A DNA stretch of 64,000 nucleotides from CAZJKE01 sp964546585 (GCA_964546585.1 CAZJKE010000008.1:9635-73634), one strand, 5' to 3'; numbered from the stretch's first letter, positions 8,469 through 15,597 are shown. A program made the numbers and translations. Notes: generated by a model not told the origin, from the sequence alone.

Positions 8469-10252
8469 TATTCGATCGGCACGGACGCAAAGACACGCCC
8501 GTCAACGGTCAATGTGCCGATGGAGTCCTCGGGACGAATCGAAACGCCGATGTCGTACCCGGACGCAGTGAACGAGATCTCAAAACGTCCGATCTGGGCC
8601 AGATACCCAAGGAGCGGCCCAGCCGTCCCAGTGAGATGCACGGTTGTTTCGTTCGTGATCTGGCTTGCAGACCAGTCCACCGTGACATCGGGCCATCGCT
8701 CGCGATCCTCAGGTGGAAACAGCATGAGTCCGGGCAGTCGAATCGTCATCGTGACTTTGGAACTGGCCGGGTCGCTTAGATCAAGATCGAATTGCGCGCT
8801 GCCACCGCCTTCAAGTGTGGAACTCCCAGAACTCCGCGATCGCTCGCCCCGCTGCATCGTCCCGAGATCGACGACGACATGGCCGTGTCGGTAGAAGTCC
8901 ACATTCATCGTGTCTTCATTGACAAACGTGAACACGAGACAGTTCGCTCGCGTGTTGTCGGCGTAGTTCTTGTCGCCCATGCCCGGGCCGGCATGATCGC
9001 CATTGCGATGCCGCTGGGCATGGTTATGAAAGTGAAAGAGGGAGTCGTACGCTGCATCGAGCATCTGCTGAGGTGCGTTGAAACGGCGATCGTGGTGGCG
9101 GACAATGGGCTCGAACTCCAATACCTCGAATCGGCCCTTCTCATCAAGAGCGATGACACCACCGTACTCGGTCGTGTCGTCGAGCCGATCCCGCTCGGCG
9201 TAGTCAAACAGGTGGTCGGCGACTTGCGGGGTTCGGATCGCTCGTAGGGCCAGGAGGACCGCCGCCGCATCACCCCAAGTCATGACATCGCGATGCGTTC
9301 GGAATTGCTCGCTCCTCGTCGACGCCTGCCCGCCGCCTTCCGTTTCGAAGTAGTGCCGCTGCCCCTGCAGCGTTCCGTCGATATCGGTCAGCATGTCGCC
9401 GGTCGAAGTGGTCAACAGGTGCGGAGCGTGCCGGGCCGCCGCCACTGCAACAGGGATGTCGCGAAGTTCCAGGTGCAACCGGCGGGATGCCGGCATCTGT
9501 TGCAGGGCGGACACCGCCTCCACCCAGAACGCTGCGCGGTCGGGCGTTCGCAACTGGCGCATCCAGAGAATCTCCTCGCGGTTTCGAGGAAGGATGCCCA
9601 GGTCGCGCACGCCGTCTCGAAGATCCAGTAAGAGTGCGTCGTCGCTTGTTGCGTCAACAGCCGAAACGAGTTGAAGTAATCGCTCTCGTTGGTTGAGGCG
9701 GTGGAGGAGTTCCCAGCATCGCGTGCGGTATCCCTGTTGCCAGGCCTTGTTCGATTCAGCGAAGGATGCGAAGACCAAGTCGGTAATCGCACCGCCGCCG
9801 TGAATCGCGGCCAGTGCGCGATACTCGGGTCTTTCCTGCTCTGACTGGACCCGCTGGGTCGGTCTTGCCCAAGAGCTGACCAACGCGGCGTCGAGTTCGG
9901 TGATCTGTTGTTCGCCGATCCATTGGCAGAGTTCGGTGAGCCACGTCCAGTTGCCCATGCGGGGCAGCCGCTGGCGAATGGTGCGGATGGCGGCATCTGT
10001 ATCGACTGCCCAGAGGCGATCGAGTGCCTCGCGGCGGGCGGCGTTTGTGTACCCGGGCCGCCAGAGGATCGCGTGAAGTGTCTCGCGGTAGGCGGCATTG
10101 TCCAGACCCACCTGTTCATCGAGCAATTCCATGCAGGCGACATGGATGCGTGGCGAGCGGCCTGTTTCCTGGAGGGTCGATGCAGGGTCATGGATGGTTT
10201 GGCCGCAGGCGGCCAGCACGAGCACGGCGATCAGGATCGATGGGTATCTCAT
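8468..10252 (-). CDS. Large lipoprotein of unknown function with a JAMM-like His/Asp patch
   Basis: 594-aa secreted lipoprotein. The signal peptide MRYPSILIAVLVLAACGQ has a clear lipobox (LAAC, lipidated Cys at 16). Residues ~30-280 are helical and repeat-like, possibly HEAT-type. Around residues 380-450 there is LFHFHNHAQ, then GPGMGDKNYAD, then FVNEDTMNVDFYRHG. This spacing of HxH and a later Asp recalls the JAB/MPN metalloprotease centre, but the match is loose and no catalytic claim is made. The C-terminal ~130 residues are beta-rich. It heads the lipoprotein-M48-dapF run. I do not recognise the family. Confidence 0.7.
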   Translation of the reverse strand: MRYPSILIAVLVLAACGQTIHDPASTLQETGRSPRIHVACMELLDEQVGLDNAAYRETLHAILWRPGYTNAARREALDRLWAVDTDAAIRTIRQRLPRMGNWTWLTELCQWIGEQQITELDAALVSSWARPTQRVQSEQERPEYRALAAIHGGGAITDLVFASFAESNKAWQQGYRTRCWELLHRLNQRERLLQLVSAVDATSDDALLLDLRDGVRDLGILPRNREEILWMRQLRTPDRAAFWVEAVSALQQMPASRRLHLELRDIPVAVAAARHAPHLLTTSTGDMLTDIDGTLQGQRHYFETEGGGQASTRSEQFRTHRDVMTWGDAAAVLLALRAIRTPQVADHLFDYAERDRLDDTTEYGGVIALDEKGRFEVLEFEPIVRHHDRRFNAPQQMLDAAYDSLFHFHNHAQRHRNGDHAGPGMGDKNYADNTRANCLVFTFVNEDTMNVDFYRHGHVVVDLGTMQRGERSRSSGSSTLEGGGSAQFDLDLSDPASSKVTMTIRLPGLMLFPPEDRERWPDVTVDWSASQITNETTVHLTGTAGPLLGYLAQIGRFEISFTASGYDIGVSIRPEDSIGTLTVDGRVFASVPIE

Positions 10253-10309
10253 GCCCGCAGTGTAGCCCTGCTAGCCGCGATCGCCGTAGTGTCGTACCAT
10301 TCAGCAATA

Positions 10310-10549
10310 GTGGACACCCATCAATTGCGAACGCAAGTCGCTGAAGTGTTGGATCTCATCCGGCCGGCCGTCCAAGCGGACGGTGGCGATGTCGAATTGG
10401 TCGATGTTGACGCCGATGGCGTGGTGTCGGTTCGGTTTCACGGAGCCTGTGTGGGGTGCCCATCGAGTGCCATGACGCTGCAGGCGGGCATTGAACAGCG
10501 GCTCAAGGACCGAATCGAGGCTGTGGCGGCCGTTGTAGCCGTCGACTAA
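10310..10549 (+). CDS. NifU C-terminal-domain (Nfu-type) Fe-S scaffold protein
   Basis: 79-aa protein consisting only of the Nfu domain, which carries and delivers [4Fe-4S] clusters. The signature GACVGCPSSAMTLQAGIEQR contains the CxxC cluster ligands. I chose the GTG at 10310 because the domain begins there (VDTHQLRTQVAEVLDLIRP); the open frame upstream is antisense to the lipoprotein gene. There is no degenerate A-type domain as in NfuA, so this is the short form. The first 18 bases nearly match one arm of the inverted repeat at 63850 (see findings). Confidence 0.9.
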   Translation: MDTHQLRTQVAEVLDLIRPAVQADGGDVELVDVDADGVVSVRFHGACVGCPSSAMTLQAGIEQRLKDRIEAVAAVVAVD

Positions 10550-10564
10550 CGCTTTGCTGTACAT

Positions 10565-10585
10565 GGAGTTCCGGGGCTGAACTCC
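10565..10585 (+). terminator. Hairpin after the nfu gene
   Basis: GGAGTTC and GAACTCC form a perfect 7-bp stem with a 7-base loop, 16 bp after the nfu stop. Only CTTG follows, not a T-run, so it is a weak intrinsic terminator or an operator just upstream of the proposed csrA -35 box. Confidence 0.35.
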
Positions 10586-10615
10586 TTGCCTGAAGTGGGT
10601 GATTGCTGGTACCCT
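10586..10615 (+). promoter_or_regulatory. Putative csrA promoter
   Basis: TTGCCT at 10586-10591 and TACCCT at 10610-10615 are separated by 18 bp, a fair match to a sigma-70-type promoter. It would give a leader of about 50 nt before csrA. Each hexamer differs from consensus at two positions, so it is tentative. Confidence 0.35.
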
Positions 10616-10659
10616 GTGTCCTTGGTGGGACCCGCGCAGGTCGCGTGGGTGAGAGCGGC

Positions 10660-10665
10660 AGGAGG
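10660..10665 (+). promoter_or_regulatory. csrA Shine-Dalgarno, possible CsrA autoregulatory site
   Basis: AGGAGG lies 8 bases before the csrA ATG and contains AGGA, the core CsrA-binding motif. A second GGGA occurs ~30 nt upstream. In other bacteria CsrA binds such sites to repress its own translation. A strong SD is uncommon in this window, where most starts lack one. Confidence 0.5.
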
Positions 10666-10673
10666 TCCGCAGC

Positions 10674-10892
10674 ATGCTGGTCATAACCAGACGGGAAGGC
10701 GAAGAGATTGTCATTGGTGATCCGACGAACCCGCAAGGGGTCATCCGGATCGCTTCGATCAAGGGCGACAGGGTGCGACTGGCGTTGGATTTCCCTCGGG
10801 AGATACAAGTACACCGACGCGAGGTTGCCGACCAGATTGCCCGCAGCGGACCTGCCATCGCCGGCAAGATCCGTCCCGCCGGAAACGAATAA
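10674..10892 (+). CDS. csrA: Carbon storage regulator CsrA (RsmA)
   Basis: 72-aa RNA-binding post-transcriptional regulator. Nearly every family hallmark is present: MLVITRREGEEIVIGD at the N-terminus, IKGDRVRLALDFPREIQVHR in the middle (with the conserved Arg of the RNA-binding surface in VHRREV), and a short variable tail. It acts as a beta-strand-swapped dimer that binds ANGGA motifs in mRNA leaders and in sponge RNAs. No flagellar genes or fliW are in the window. The minus-strand RNA region immediately beyond the downstream assembly gap has the features of a sponge for this protein. Confidence 0.95.
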   Translation: MLVITRREGEEIVIGDPTNPQGVIRIASIKGDRVRLALDFPREIQVHRREVADQIARSGPAIAGKIRPAGNE

Positions 10893-10950
10893 GACAGGAT
10901 TCACGGCCGAAGAGCCAGCCCGCCGCGCGCGAAACCGCCGCGCCGCTCTC

Positions 10951-11005
10951 GCATGCCTCTTGCCAAACCGACGTACTTTCCGGGCCGCCAGCAGGGACAC
11001 ACCCC
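10951..11005 (+). repeat. Left copy of the 55-bp repeat abutting the gap
   Basis: These 55 bases end exactly where the N-run begins and are identical to 11106-11160, which begin exactly where the N-run ends. This is how two contig ends sharing one k-mer look, so it is probably one sequence printed twice and not a biological repeat. Confidence 0.85.
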
Positions 11006-11105
11006 NNNNNNNNNNNNNNNNNNNNNNNNNNNNNNNNNNNNNNNNNNNNNNNNNNNNNNNNNNNNNNNNNNNNNNNNNNNNNNNNNNNNNNNNNNNNNNN
11101 NNNNN
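11006..11105. other. Assembly gap of 100 N
   Basis: Exactly 100 N, the conventional length for a scaffold gap of unknown size. It is flanked by identical 55-bp ends, so the true distance may be negative (the contigs overlap) and no sequence need be missing. Reading frames that cross it are meaningless. Confidence 0.95.
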
Positions 11106-11160
11106 GCATGCCTCTTGCCAAACCGACGTACTTTCCGGGCCGCCAGCAGGGACACACCCC
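11106..11160 (+). repeat. Right copy of the 55-bp repeat abutting the gap
   Basis: Identical over all 55 bases to 10951-11005. If the two copies are collapsed, the csrA stop lies about 170 bp closer to the terminator at 11182. The stretch 10893-11160 holds no gene that I can support. Confidence 0.85.
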
Positions 11161-11181
11161 TAGGGCATGGGGCATCTGGGG

Positions 11182-11218
11182 CAAAAAAAGGTCCGCGGCG
11201 CGTGGTGGGACGCGCCGC
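11182..11218 (-). terminator. Rho-independent terminator
   Basis: On the minus strand, GCGGCGCG and CGCGCCGC form a perfect 8-bp stem around an 8-base loop. They are followed by GGACC and seven T residues. It ends transcription coming leftward from mraZ or from the structured RNA between them, facing the 3' end of csrA. Confidence 0.8.
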
Positions 11219-11460
11219 GAACCGGGGGAAGGGGTGGCCGGGCCTCATGCCCGGCCGCTTGAGGAAAGGGTCCCACCCGCTCTCGCGGATGAGACCTGTG
11301 TTCAGTACACCGAGCATCCTTGCCGGTGCGAATCCCGTCTGAGACCGTCCGTGGTCCCCGCTCTGTGACTGGGCACATCACAGAACCAAAGTTGCGAGGT
11401 GAGCGCGCCATCCGTAGCGTCTCCCCACGCAGAACGTCGGGCATCCGTGCCCGACAAAGC
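11182..11460 (-). ncRNA. Candidate CsrA-sponge RNA (CsrB/RsmZ-like architecture)
   Basis: No coding frame is supported here, but on the minus strand the stretch folds into successive hairpins whose loops show GGA. 11436-11455: 8-bp stem, loop CGGA. 11417-11430: stem GCGT/ACGC, loop GGGGAG. 11407-11418: short stem, loop CGGA (shares 2 bases with the previous one). 11341-11358: 6-bp stem with one G-U pair, loop ACGGAC. 11308-11328: stems CACCG/CGGTG and GCA/TGC, loop AGGA. Two GGA-free hairpins (11362-11384, 11236-11256) and the terminator complete it. Three of the motifs read ACGGATG, ACGGATG and AAGGATG, close to the known CsrA consensus (ACARGGAUG). It lies 3' of mraZ and converges on csrA. 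No promoter is evident, so it could be processed from the mraZ transcript. Not known to belong to any family I recall in this phylum. Confidence 0.5.
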
Positions 11461-11495
11461 CCTGCCGGAGCGTTCCCGCCGCCGTGCAGGCATGG

Positions 11496-11954
11496 TCATG
11501 TTCCTCTTCCCCGTCTTCCCGCTGCCTTTCGCTGCATGATCTCCCGCATGGCAGCGAGCTTCTGTGGCTTCACCTTCGCCCACTCTTCCGGATCGCACAG
11601 TTCCAAGTGATCCCTCGCCCCAAGAACCACCGCATGAGAACCAATCCCCGCCAATTCCATCAGCGAAGCAGGTAATCGAATGCGGCCCGTCTTGTCCAAT
11701 TCGAGACGCTGTGACTGCGAAAACAATACTTGCACAATGTCCATCTCGTCGTCGTCGGGCAGCAAGGTGTCCTCGAGATTGGCGGCCATGCGAATGAAGG
11801 TCTCCTCCGGCCACACCCAAATGCCACCATTGGGCCCTGGCGTCGCATACACCACCGCCGGCAACTGCCCGGCCAACTGGGCACGGTGTTCCGTTGGAAT
11901 CGACAGACGATGTTTGTCGTCGATGGCTCGATCTGTTTCGCCGGTGAAGAGCAT
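11496..11954 (-). CDS. mraZ: Transcriptional regulator MraZ
   Basis: 153-aa DNA-binding protein of the MraZ/AbrB superfamily, normally the first gene of the division and cell-wall (dcw) cluster and its repressor. The first family repeat is MLFTGETDRAIDDKHRLSIP, and a second repeat is SQRLELDKTGRIRLPASL. I start at 11954 because this Met begins the conserved domain; the frame runs 22 codons further upstream through its own operator. Three TGGG repeats with 10-bp spacing precede the gene. mraW/rsmH and the fts/mur genes are absent downstream; a terminator follows instead, so mraZ stands apart from any dcw cluster here. Confidence 0.93.
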   Translation of the reverse strand: MLFTGETDRAIDDKHRLSIPTEHRAQLAGQLPAVVYATPGPNGGIWVWPEETFIRMAANLEDTLLPDDDEMDIVQVLFSQSQRLELDKTGRIRLPASLMELAGIGSHAVVLGARDHLELCDPEEWAKVKPQKLAAMREIMQRKAAGRRGRGT

Positions 11955-11984
11955 GCATGCGTCCTTGTCCTTGCCTCCAATCGG

Positions 11985-12017
11985 CCCCACCGTATCCCAC
12001 CTTCTCCCACTTTGCAA
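11985..12017 (-). promoter_or_regulatory. mraZ promoter overlapping an MraZ operator
   Basis: On the minus strand TTGCAA (12012-12017) and TACGGT (11989-11994) are spaced by 17 bp. Lying over them are three repeats, TGGGA, TGGGA and TGGGG (12005-12009, 11995-11999, 11985-11989), with an exact 10-bp period. This is the known MraZ box (three TGGG units). Its overlap with the core promoter implies autorepression. It lies about 30-60 bp upstream of the mraZ ATG. Confidence 0.8.
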
Positions 12018-12146
12018 CACTTTTGGCGGATTTCGATCAACTGCTGGTTCTCGGACCTTGCAATCCTCTCCAGACAGCGCATTCTAAGTCGTTGGCAGAA
12101 TGCCACTTGGCGTTCAGCCCCTGCTGCTGCGCATCAACACCACGCT

Positions 12147-12656
12147 ATGGCCCGTCCACAACCCATGCACACCGCTTTGGAACGACTCCCCACCGGCACC
12201 TATGTGTTGACCTGTGGCCATGAAGGCCGCCGCGGCGGCGTCCTGACCCGATGGGTCCAACAGTGCAGCGCCGAGCCGCCATTACTCGTTGTCGCCGTCC
12301 CGCGTGGCAGACCCATCGAACCGATGATCCGCGACGCCCGCGCATTCGCCATCTGCATGGTCCCAAACGGCGACCGACTTGCCACGCGGCGATTCGGCGA
12401 AGACGCCACGCACACCGAAGATCCCTTCCTCGCACTGCCGCTCAGAGAAGGGAAAACCGGCTCGCCGATCATCGAGTCAGCCATCGCCTGGTTCGACTGT
12501 CAACTCGTGGGACATCTCTCACCCGACGCCGACTCGCGACTCTATCTCGGCGAAGTTGTCGCCGGTGGACTCGGCACGGCAGCCCGCAACGAAAAGGCGC
12601 GAGCAACCACCCGACACGGCCGACCGCGTAGCCGTGCCAAAGCGCCATCACGCTGA
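12147..12656 (+). CDS. Flavin reductase-like domain protein
   Basis: 169-aa protein with the split-barrel FMN-binding fold of the DIM6/NTAB flavin reductase family. Residues ~10-110 carry the usual pattern LPTGTYVLTCGHEGRRGG, then PPLLVVAVPRGRP, then ARAFAICMV. It probably binds FMN and reduces it with NAD(P)H or acts as an oxidoreductase partner; the substrate is unknown. I use the ATG at 12147, where the domain starts; the open frame upstream is antisense to mraZ. The last ~20 residues are basic (RATTRHGRPRSRAKAPSR). It is divergent from mraZ across 192 bp and converges on the next gene. Confidence 0.8.
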   Translation: MARPQPMHTALERLPTGTYVLTCGHEGRRGGVLTRWVQQCSAEPPLLVVAVPRGRPIEPMIRDARAFAICMVPNGDRLATRRFGEDATHTEDPFLALPLREGKTGSPIIESAIAWFDCQLVGHLSPDADSRLYLGEVVAGGLGTAARNEKARATTRHGRPRSRAKAPSR

Positions 12657-12663
12657 GGCAGTA

Positions 12664-13734
12664 CTACGCACACCGCAATTGCAGACCCTCCAGGAAACGC
12701 CGCGGCGAAGTAATTGATTGCACACGCGCCGCAAACGCTGGATCGCTCGATGGCCCCGGCCCACCTCGACCCAACAGATCGGCAAGCCACCGACACACCG
12801 CCAACTTCCCGTCCCCCGTCGCAACCGCAGCGCCAATCGTCGGGACACCACTGACCGGATGCCCGCTGCCCGCCATCAGCGGAACACCATCGCGAACGAG
12901 TTGGAGCAAATCGAGAACGCCATCCACCGAATCTCCCGCGTTTCCATGCCCGCCGCCGTGGGGAGCCCACGCCGCCAACAGGTCGCCCGCGATGTCCGCC
13001 AGACGCCAAGGCGAAGGAACAACATGCAGATACCGCAACAAACCGAGGCTGGCCATGTGCGAGGCAAGATCCGCCCGCTGCACATAGTCCCTCTCAACCA
13101 ATACATGAATGGGGTTCCCGGCAGCGGCCATCGTCAGGACACACGCTGCGGGTTCCTGCCATGCGCCGCCGCCGTGCCTGTGACCGGCGATGAGGAAAAG
13201 CGGCGCCTCGTCATCAAGACCAAGATCGCGCCGCAGCGATCCCCTCGCGGCGACAAGTGATGCCGGCTCCAAACCAACCAGCGGCGCCGTGAACTGCCGC
13301 TCATCGGCACCACGCCGCCGAAGCATCGAGGCAGATCGTGATGTTGTTGGCACAATGCGCATGCCCGGAAGACAACCGCCAGCGCCAACAGCATCCACAA
13401 TGGCCACGCCTTCGCCAAACCGGTCCAGATGCGACGCGATCACTGCCGCTGGCCAACCCCATGCATAGATCCGACCAATCGGCCGCGTTCGCTCCATGGC
13501 CTGGACAACGCGGCGAACACGCGAACCCAAGGTGCGTGATCGATCCAGGCAGCCCGAGACACCGCCAACCACAGGTAACCCCGTCGCGGAAATGCGATCG
13601 ACTTCCTCCTGTCCACCAAGGACCAGTACACGGTGATCATCCTCCGGCATTCCCCGCACGGTGACGCGTAACAGCCCAGCGAGGCCGCGTGGCCGTGGCA
13701 GAAGTGTTGGTGCAATCAAGTGCAGCGCAAGCAC
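12664..13734 (-). CDS. Glycosyltransferase-like protein, function unknown
   Basis: 356-aa soluble protein from a GTG start, 2 bp after the preceding lipoprotein stop. The pattern of short hydrophobic strands and glycine turns (VLVLGGQEEVDRI, GRIYAWGWPAAVIA, PLFLIAGHRHGGGAW, YLHVVPSPWRLADIAGDLLA) suggests two Rossmann-like halves as in GT-B glycosyltransferases. The LADIAGDLLAAWAPHGGG stretch sits where family 4 enzymes bind the sugar nucleotide. The usual ExxGxxxxE motif is not visible, so the assignment is weak. It ends a four-gene run with two lipoproteins and DUF2752, which suggests an envelope role. Confidence 0.5.
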   Translation of the reverse strand: MLALHLIAPTLLPRPRGLAGLLRVTVRGMPEDDHRVLVLGGQEEVDRISATGLPVVGGVSGCLDRSRTLGSRVRRVVQAMERTRPIGRIYAWGWPAAVIASHLDRFGEGVAIVDAVGAGGCLPGMRIVPTTSRSASMLRRRGADERQFTAPLVGLEPASLVAARGSLRRDLGLDDEAPLFLIAGHRHGGGAWQEPAACVLTMAAAGNPIHVLVERDYVQRADLASHMASLGLLRYLHVVPSPWRLADIAGDLLAAWAPHGGGHGNAGDSVDGVLDLLQLVRDGVPLMAGSGHPVSGVPTIGAAVATGDGKLAVCRWLADLLGRGGPGPSSDPAFAARVQSITSPRRFLEGLQLRCA

Positions 13735-13736
13735 GC

Positions 13737-14405
13737 CTACCGCCGATCCAGATTCTCGCCCAGTCGCCCGACAGTGTGCTTGTAGAACAACTCGGCGACG
13801 GCATCACCCAACTCGGTGGCAAGTTCTTCGGCGAGTTTCCTTGCCGACCGGGCGTCACTTGTGCGAGAAGGGTCGACCTTTCGCATCCCAACAATGAGCA
13901 GATGCCCCGCCTGTTCGCCCGTCTCCGAATCAGCCACAGGGAAGAGCCGTGTCCTGCTGACCGCGTCGATGACGCGCACTTCGCATGCGGCCTGTGGATC
14001 AGGTGTACGACCGTCGCTGCTCAGCCCGAATGCCTTCATCTCTACATAAATGACGATCTCGGCACCCACCGCCTCGCCAATCGAGGCCATGGACACCGCC
14101 TGTCCATGCCTGTCCTTCGACGCGACATACCTCACCGCATCTCTCGGCTCAACCATCGTGGTCAAGACATCCTCTTCCAATAATTTCGTCGTAGCCGCGT
14201 CACCAACCACATTGCGAAGCCGTGCCGGATGCATCACATTTCGACGATCATCGACAAACACCACAGTGGATCGAGACGGCAATGTAAACACCGCATCCTC
14301 CGACGGATCCGGCGCAAGTACATAGGTCGCCCCAGCGACCACATTGCATCCCTGCATGCAGAGGCACCACGCCGCTGTGAGCATGACCACCGCGATTGAC
14401 CTCAC
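13737..14405 (-). CDS. Lipoprotein, paralogue of the upstream gene product
   Basis: 222-aa lipoprotein of unknown function. I start at the GTG at 14405, which gives a GTGA overlap with the upstream gene and a well-formed signal (RSIAVVMLTAAWCLCMQGC, lipobox MQGC); an ATG at 14468 would bury the signal peptide. The body resembles the protein encoded just upstream: both have a stretch like GAEIVIYVEMKAFGLSSDG and both end with a helix containing LFYxHT. The tandem arrangement suggests duplication and joint work at the inner face of the outer membrane. Confidence 0.72.
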   Translation of the reverse strand: MRSIAVVMLTAAWCLCMQGCNVVAGATYVLAPDPSEDAVFTLPSRSTVVFVDDRRNVMHPARLRNVVGDAATTKLLEEDVLTTMVEPRDAVRYVASKDRHGQAVSMASIGEAVGAEIVIYVEMKAFGLSSDGRTPDPQAACEVRVIDAVSRTRLFPVADSETGEQAGHLLIVGMRKVDPSRTSDARSARKLAEELATELGDAVAELFYKHTVGRLGENLDRR

Positions 14406-15088
14406 GCGTCCAACTCCGGTCGGTATCGATCTGGATGCTTGGGCTCCGTATGCGTATAGAACAACCACGCCACCTTCTGAATGAACGCCTGCAGGAGCCC
14501 CCTCCTGATGTCGTCTTCGTTGGCCTCGCTTCTGGCGAGCGTGTTTGGCCGCGTCGGAAAGGCCGCCTCCACCTCAAGGGAGTCAGCGAATCCATCACCA
14601 TCGAATGATCCCGCCTCGACAATACCGATGGAGCCCTTCGAGAACCCTTCCCAAAGCCAAGTGTTGCCGTGCGGTGTCAATCTGTACGCCTGCAAGTCGA
14701 TGTACACCACCCGATCCACGTGCAGCGCCGTCGCGATGTCCCCGGGCGGCATGGCACTCCACTGCGGCGTGCGGAATTGCCACTGTGCAACCACGCCGGG
14801 ATGCAGCACTTTCACACCCGGAACTTCTTTCTGAATACGAGCAGACACGCCCTCGGCAATGATGCTCGCCACACCCGGATGCTCATAGTGAATCGCCAGA
14901 TCCATATCGATGACAACCGCGACCGAGCGATCTTCCAGCCCCTCGTACTCCGGGAGTTTCTCGACAAGTTTCTGGTCTTCGAACTGCTGCGCAGCGGCGC
15001 CGAGGAATCCGGCGGCCGCGCACCCGAGTCCGAACCCCGACAAGAGCAGAAGTACCAGAGCCAGCATGACCAACATGAGTCGTCGCAT
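14402..15088 (-). CDS. Lipoprotein of unknown function
   Basis: 228-aa lipoprotein starting at the ATG at 15088, directly coupled to the DUF2752 stop (TGATG). The signal MRRLMLVMLALVLLLLSGFG precedes the lipobox LGC. The mature part has VDRVVYIDLQAYRLTPHGNT and ends with FIQKVAWLFYTHTEPKHPDR, segments shared with the downstream paralogue. The open frame extends further upstream only as a shadow of DUF2752. Its order, after DUF2752 and before its paralogue, is a possible conserved envelope cassette. Confidence 0.75.
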   Translation of the reverse strand: MRRLMLVMLALVLLLLSGFGLGCAAAGFLGAAAQQFEDQKLVEKLPEYEGLEDRSVAVVIDMDLAIHYEHPGVASIIAEGVSARIQKEVPGVKVLHPGVVAQWQFRTPQWSAMPPGDIATALHVDRVVYIDLQAYRLTPHGNTWLWEGFSKGSIGIVEAGSFDGDGFADSLEVEAAFPTRPNTLARSEANEDDIRRGLLQAFIQKVAWLFYTHTEPKHPDRYRPELDA

Positions 15089-15555
15089 CACAACACTCCC
15101 TTGTGCAGCAGAATCTTGCATCCCCAAGCGAGCACAGCCACTCCGCAGAGCACAACAAACACGCGCGTCGTGTACCAGCGGTACAACGCGTGATGCAGGG
15201 GCCGGCCGGTGATCGCAATGATGATCGCAAACACCGCAATGGCTATCGTCGCAAACGCCAGAATCAACCCAAACGGCTGGGCGACAAACGCCGAAGGAAG
15301 TTCGCCTCGCACGGTATGACTGAACGCGGTCGTCATGCCGCATGTCGGGCAGGGAACATCGGCAGCGGCGATCCAACCACATGAGGGTAGGCCAATCTGG
15401 CGGTGGGTCCCCACGCCTTCCACCGCAGGCCGCATCCAGAACGCCGCGAGAAGCACAGCAATCGCACCGGCAGCCACCAGAAGCGCGCTTCCGCGCTGCG
15501 ACACCGTGCCGCGGGGTTTGTCCGCCGGACCCATAGTGGCATCTGCCTCGCTCAT
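15088..15555 (-). CDS. DUF2752 membrane protein
   Basis: 155-aa membrane protein with three predicted transmembrane helices. The DUF2752 signature CPTCGMTTAFSH, which follows the first helix, is intact with both cysteines. The start at 15555 (MSEADATMGPADKPRG) faces the divergent dipeptidase ATG across 42 bp; the longer frame upstream is antisense to that gene. The family is common in Planctomycetota and Bacteroidota and its function is unknown; the conserved CxxC may be redox-active or bind metal (inference). Confidence 0.85.
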   Translation of the reverse strand: MSEADATMGPADKPRGTVSQRGSALLVAAGAIAVLLAAFWMRPAVEGVGTHRQIGLPSCGWIAAADVPCPTCGMTTAFSHTVRGELPSAFVAQPFGLILAFATIAIAVFAIIIAITGRPLHHALYRWYTTRVFVVLCGVAVLAWGCKILLHKGVL

Positions 15556-15597
15556 CACACCCAAGGGTATCAGCCCGCGGCCTGCTACGCTGCTTGC

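Noticed and set aside
10708..11368. Reading frames crossing the N-run on both strands
   Set aside because: They translate Ns and a duplicated contig end; they have no homology and no meaning.
11258..11395. RNase P RNA-like fragments (GAGGAAAG and ACAGAACC)
   Set aside because: The distance between them is far too short and the bases around GAGGAAAG do not match the conserved core.
11308..11400. Cobalamin-riboswitch-like bases on the plus strand (GGTGCGAATCC followed by CCCCGC-CTGTGA)
   Set aside because: The B12 box and the GCCACTG/GGGAAG elements are missing or out of order, no B12-related gene lies downstream on that strand, and the terminator supports the opposite strand.
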